Shown one piece after another: positions 62,383 to 64,000 of a stretch of 64,000 bases of DNA. Below the pieces are notes generated by a model. That model saw only the letters and a program-made list of their open reading frames with translations, ran no database searches and had not been told where the DNA came from. Positions within the stretch are counted from its first letter, which is position 1, and each line of letters begins with the position of its first letter. A program made the position numbers and the translations under genes. Source of the DNA: Glycomyces niveus (GTDB taxonomy: Bacteria > Actinomycetota > Actinomycetes > Mycobacteriales > Micromonosporaceae). The stretch covers positions 184,025-248,024 of the forward strand of contig NZ_JAGFNP010000009.1 of assembly GCF_017592475.1 (NCBI RefSeq), in the 5' to 3' direction.

Positions 62383-62479
62383 GGGCAGGGCGGCTGATGT
62401 GTCGGTGCACGACGAAGGGCCGGGACAGGGCGGCCGGTGAGCACGGCTTCGCCGCGCTCACAAATCAGCCGCTCTGCCC
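62383..62479. terminator. Long hairpin between AraC and GH29 genes
   Basis: 16-bp arms GGGCAGGGCGGCTGAT/ATCAGCCGCTCTGCCC with one G-U pair close a 65-nt loop, convergent junction. Confidence 0.6.
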
Positions 62480-62496
62480 CGGCCCGTCCACCGCAC

Positions 62497-63708
62497 CTAT
62501 TCAGGCAGCGCGATCGCCACGACCTCGAAGCCGGGCGCGTCGATCTTCACGGCGTCAGGCCGGTCGGCGACGACGACGAGCCGGTCGCCGCTCGCCCAGA
62601 ACCGGAACCAGACATCGTCCTCAGCGGAGACGGTCGCCTTGTCGCCGCCGGGAAAGCTCCGGCCGGCCGTGTACGGCTTGAGCGCGCGCATCCACTCGGC
62701 CACGCCTTCGAGGGTGCGGACCTGGATCTCGGGGATGCGGCCGGACGCGTCGGGGCCGACGTTGAGCAGCAGGCGCCCGCCGCGCGAGACCACGTCCGCG
62801 TAGTGCTTCGCCAGCGCGAGCGGGCTCAGCGTGAACGAGGCGTCCTCGACCCGGTTGTAACCGAAGGAGGATCCGAGGCCGCGGTTGTGCTCCCACCCGA
62901 CGCCGGTCTCGTGGTCGGCGGCCATGGAGTACTCGCTCGTGCGGTAGTCCCAGATATCGGCGCCCCACCGGTCGTTCACGATCCCGTCGGGGACCTCGCT
63001 GCGGTAGTGCGCGATGAGCGCGTCGAGCGAGCCGTCCTCCTTGCCCGTCTCCGGCCATTCGATGTCGTTCCACAGCACCGAAGGCCGGTAGCGGTCGATC
63101 AGGTCGCGGACGTGCGCCGTCGCGTAGGCGGTGTACTCGGCGTCGTTGGGGCGGTACCGCCAGATGTCGTCGGTCTCGACGATCGGCGGGTTGTCGGTGA
63201 TCTTCCAGTCCAGGCCGCCCGAGTAGTACACGCCGAAGCGCATGCCCTCGGCCCGCACGGCCTCCGCGAGCGGGGTGAGCAGGTCCTGCTTCGGGCCGCG
63301 GTCGACGGTGTTGAACCCCTCGCTGCCGGGCGCGTCCCAGAGGGTCACGCCGTCGTGGTGCTTCGTCACGGGCACCACGTAGTCGGCCCCCAGACTGCGG
63401 AACAGCCGCGCCCACTCGGCGGGGTCGTACGCCTCGGCCTTCCACTGGTCCAGGAAGTCCTCGTACGGCGCCGAGCCGTAGACCTCGGCGTGGTGCGCCC
63501 CCGCCAGGGACCCCTCGATGCGGATGGTGTTGGCGTACCACTCCGCGTAGGAGCTGTGCTTGAACCAGCCGCCCTCGGGCTCGGGCTCGCCCGCCACATG
63601 CTCCGGCTCGGCCCAGGCGGGCACCGCGTACGCCCCCCAGTGGATGAAGATGCCGAGGCTCGCCTCCAGCGCCCAGTCGGGCAGGTTGTCGCGGTGCGCA
63701 CCAGTCAT
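62497..63708 (-). CDS. Cytoplasmic GH29 alpha-L-fucosidase
   Basis: 403 aa; ATG 63708 is preceded by AAAGGACTACCGACC, better than the GTG at 63726. No signal peptide. GH29 barrel motifs: GIFIHWGAYAVPAW (19-32; conserved HW), TKHHDG (116-121) and SVLWNDIEWP with the nucleophile D215; short C-terminal beta domain. It releases L-fucose from imported oligosaccharides, supplying the fucose pathway at 3.2-8.0 kb. No CAAACGATTG site lies in its upstream region, so control is probably by another regulator such as the AraC gene beside it. Confidence 0.92.
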   Translation of the reverse strand: MTGAHRDNLPDWALEASLGIFIHWGAYAVPAWAEPEHVAGEPEPEGGWFKHSSYAEWYANTIRIEGSLAGAHHAEVYGSAPYEDFLDQWKAEAYDPAEWARLFRSLGADYVVPVTKHHDGVTLWDAPGSEGFNTVDRGPKQDLLTPLAEAVRAEGMRFGVYYSGGLDWKITDNPPIVETDDIWRYRPNDAEYTAYATAHVRDLIDRYRPSVLWNDIEWPETGKEDGSLDALIAHYRSEVPDGIVNDRWGADIWDYRTSEYSMAADHETGVGWEHNRGLGSSFGYNRVEDASFTLSPLALAKHYADVVSRGGRLLLNVGPDASGRIPEIQVRTLEGVAEWMRALKPYTAGRSFPGGDKATVSAEDDVWFRFWASGDRLVVVADRPDAVKIDAPGFEVVAIALPE

Positions 63709-63820
63709 GGTCGGTAGTCCTTTCACAGCGTCAGTCGGCCTCGAGCCTAGGCCCGCAGACCTGCGACCGGAAGGGAATCATTCACCGACTGGTGGTCGGT
63801 TTTCACCACGGTCGGACACG

Positions 63821-63854
63821 CCGACGGCGCGACCCCGGCAGGCCGCGCCGTCGG
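63821..63854 (-). terminator. Terminator of the partial CBM13 gene
   Basis: Perfect 11-bp arms CCGACGGCGCG/CGCGCCGTCGG with a 12-nt loop, 14 bp beyond the stop codon at 63868. Confidence 0.75.
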
Positions 63855-63867
63855 CTGTCAGTGGGGC

Positions 63868-64000
<133 letters not shown>

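Noticed and set aside
62397..62681. Small ORF between AraC and GH29
   Set aside because: It overlaps the long hairpin and the GH29 coding end, with Arg-rich product and no Shine-Dalgarno.

Overview
The window is very GC-rich, has Shine-Dalgarno-led genes, Tat-type and lipoprotein signal peptides, LacI/ROK regulators and CBM2/CBM13-bearing secreted enzymes. This fits a mycelial or soil actinomycete (Streptomyces/Glycomyces type; the genus is a guess). Almost all of it is a carbohydrate-utilisation island. I found no tRNA, rRNA, CRISPR array, phage gene or insertion sequence.

Layout. (1) 0-3.2 kb: the end of a family-2 glycosyltransferase, a membrane-anchored EF-hand protein and a proline-rich membrane protein of unknown function. 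(2) 3.2-8.0 kb: an L-fucose catabolic cluster (FucU-type mutarotase, L-fuconate dehydratase, LacI regulator, zinc dehydrogenase, SDR). (3) 8.2-11.9 kb: a decapitated GH62 arabinofuranosidase remnant behind the terminator of an intact GH74 xyloglucanase. (4) 12.1-25.8 kb: a sugar ABC importer (LplC/LplB/lipoprotein), its ROK regulator, a GH36 alpha-galactosidase, a GH5-CBM13 enzyme and two tandem CBM2-GH5-X2-CBM46 enzymes. (5) 25.8-32.4 kb: a 1425-aa secreted alginate-lyase-like multidomain protein divergent from a second GH36. (6) 32.5-42.3 kb: a seven-gene operon (MalF/MalG/binding protein, LacI, a secreted clan GH-A enzyme, a third GH36, an alpha/beta hydrolase). (7) 42.3-48.6 kb: a second LplB/LplC/lipoprotein importer with a GH2 beta-galactosidase, led by a tiny upstream ORF. 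(8) 48.8-60.2 kb: two more alginate-lyase-like proteins, a 2-hydroxyacid dehydrogenase, a third Lpl-type importer and a LacI regulator. (9) 60.2-64 kb: a Gfo/Idh/MocA dehydrogenase, an AraC regulator, a cytoplasmic GH29 alpha-L-fucosidase, and the C-terminus of a CBM13 protein running off the end.

How it fits together. The enzyme set suits plant cell-wall polymers, especially fucosylated/galactosylated xyloglucan (GH74, GH5, GH2, GH29, fucose catabolism), plus an acidic polysaccharide attacked by the lyase-like proteins. Four ABC importers are present without an ATPase, so a shared MsmK/MsiK-type ATPase elsewhere is implied. The most informative result is regulatory. Four repeated DNA motifs split the island into regulons: GTTTC-N5-TTGACAAACTC (ROK) on the 15.9-kb importer, GH36 and GH5 promoters; CAAACGATTG (fucose LacI) at both ends of its own gene, on the distant 42.3-kb importer/GH2 operon and near GH5; GGATAACGWTATCC (probably the 59.2-kb LacI) in front of all three lyase-like genes and the 2-hydroxyacid dehydrogenase; and GTGAGCGCTAAC (35.7-kb LacI) on the 32.5-kb operon. 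These assignments are inferences from site placement.
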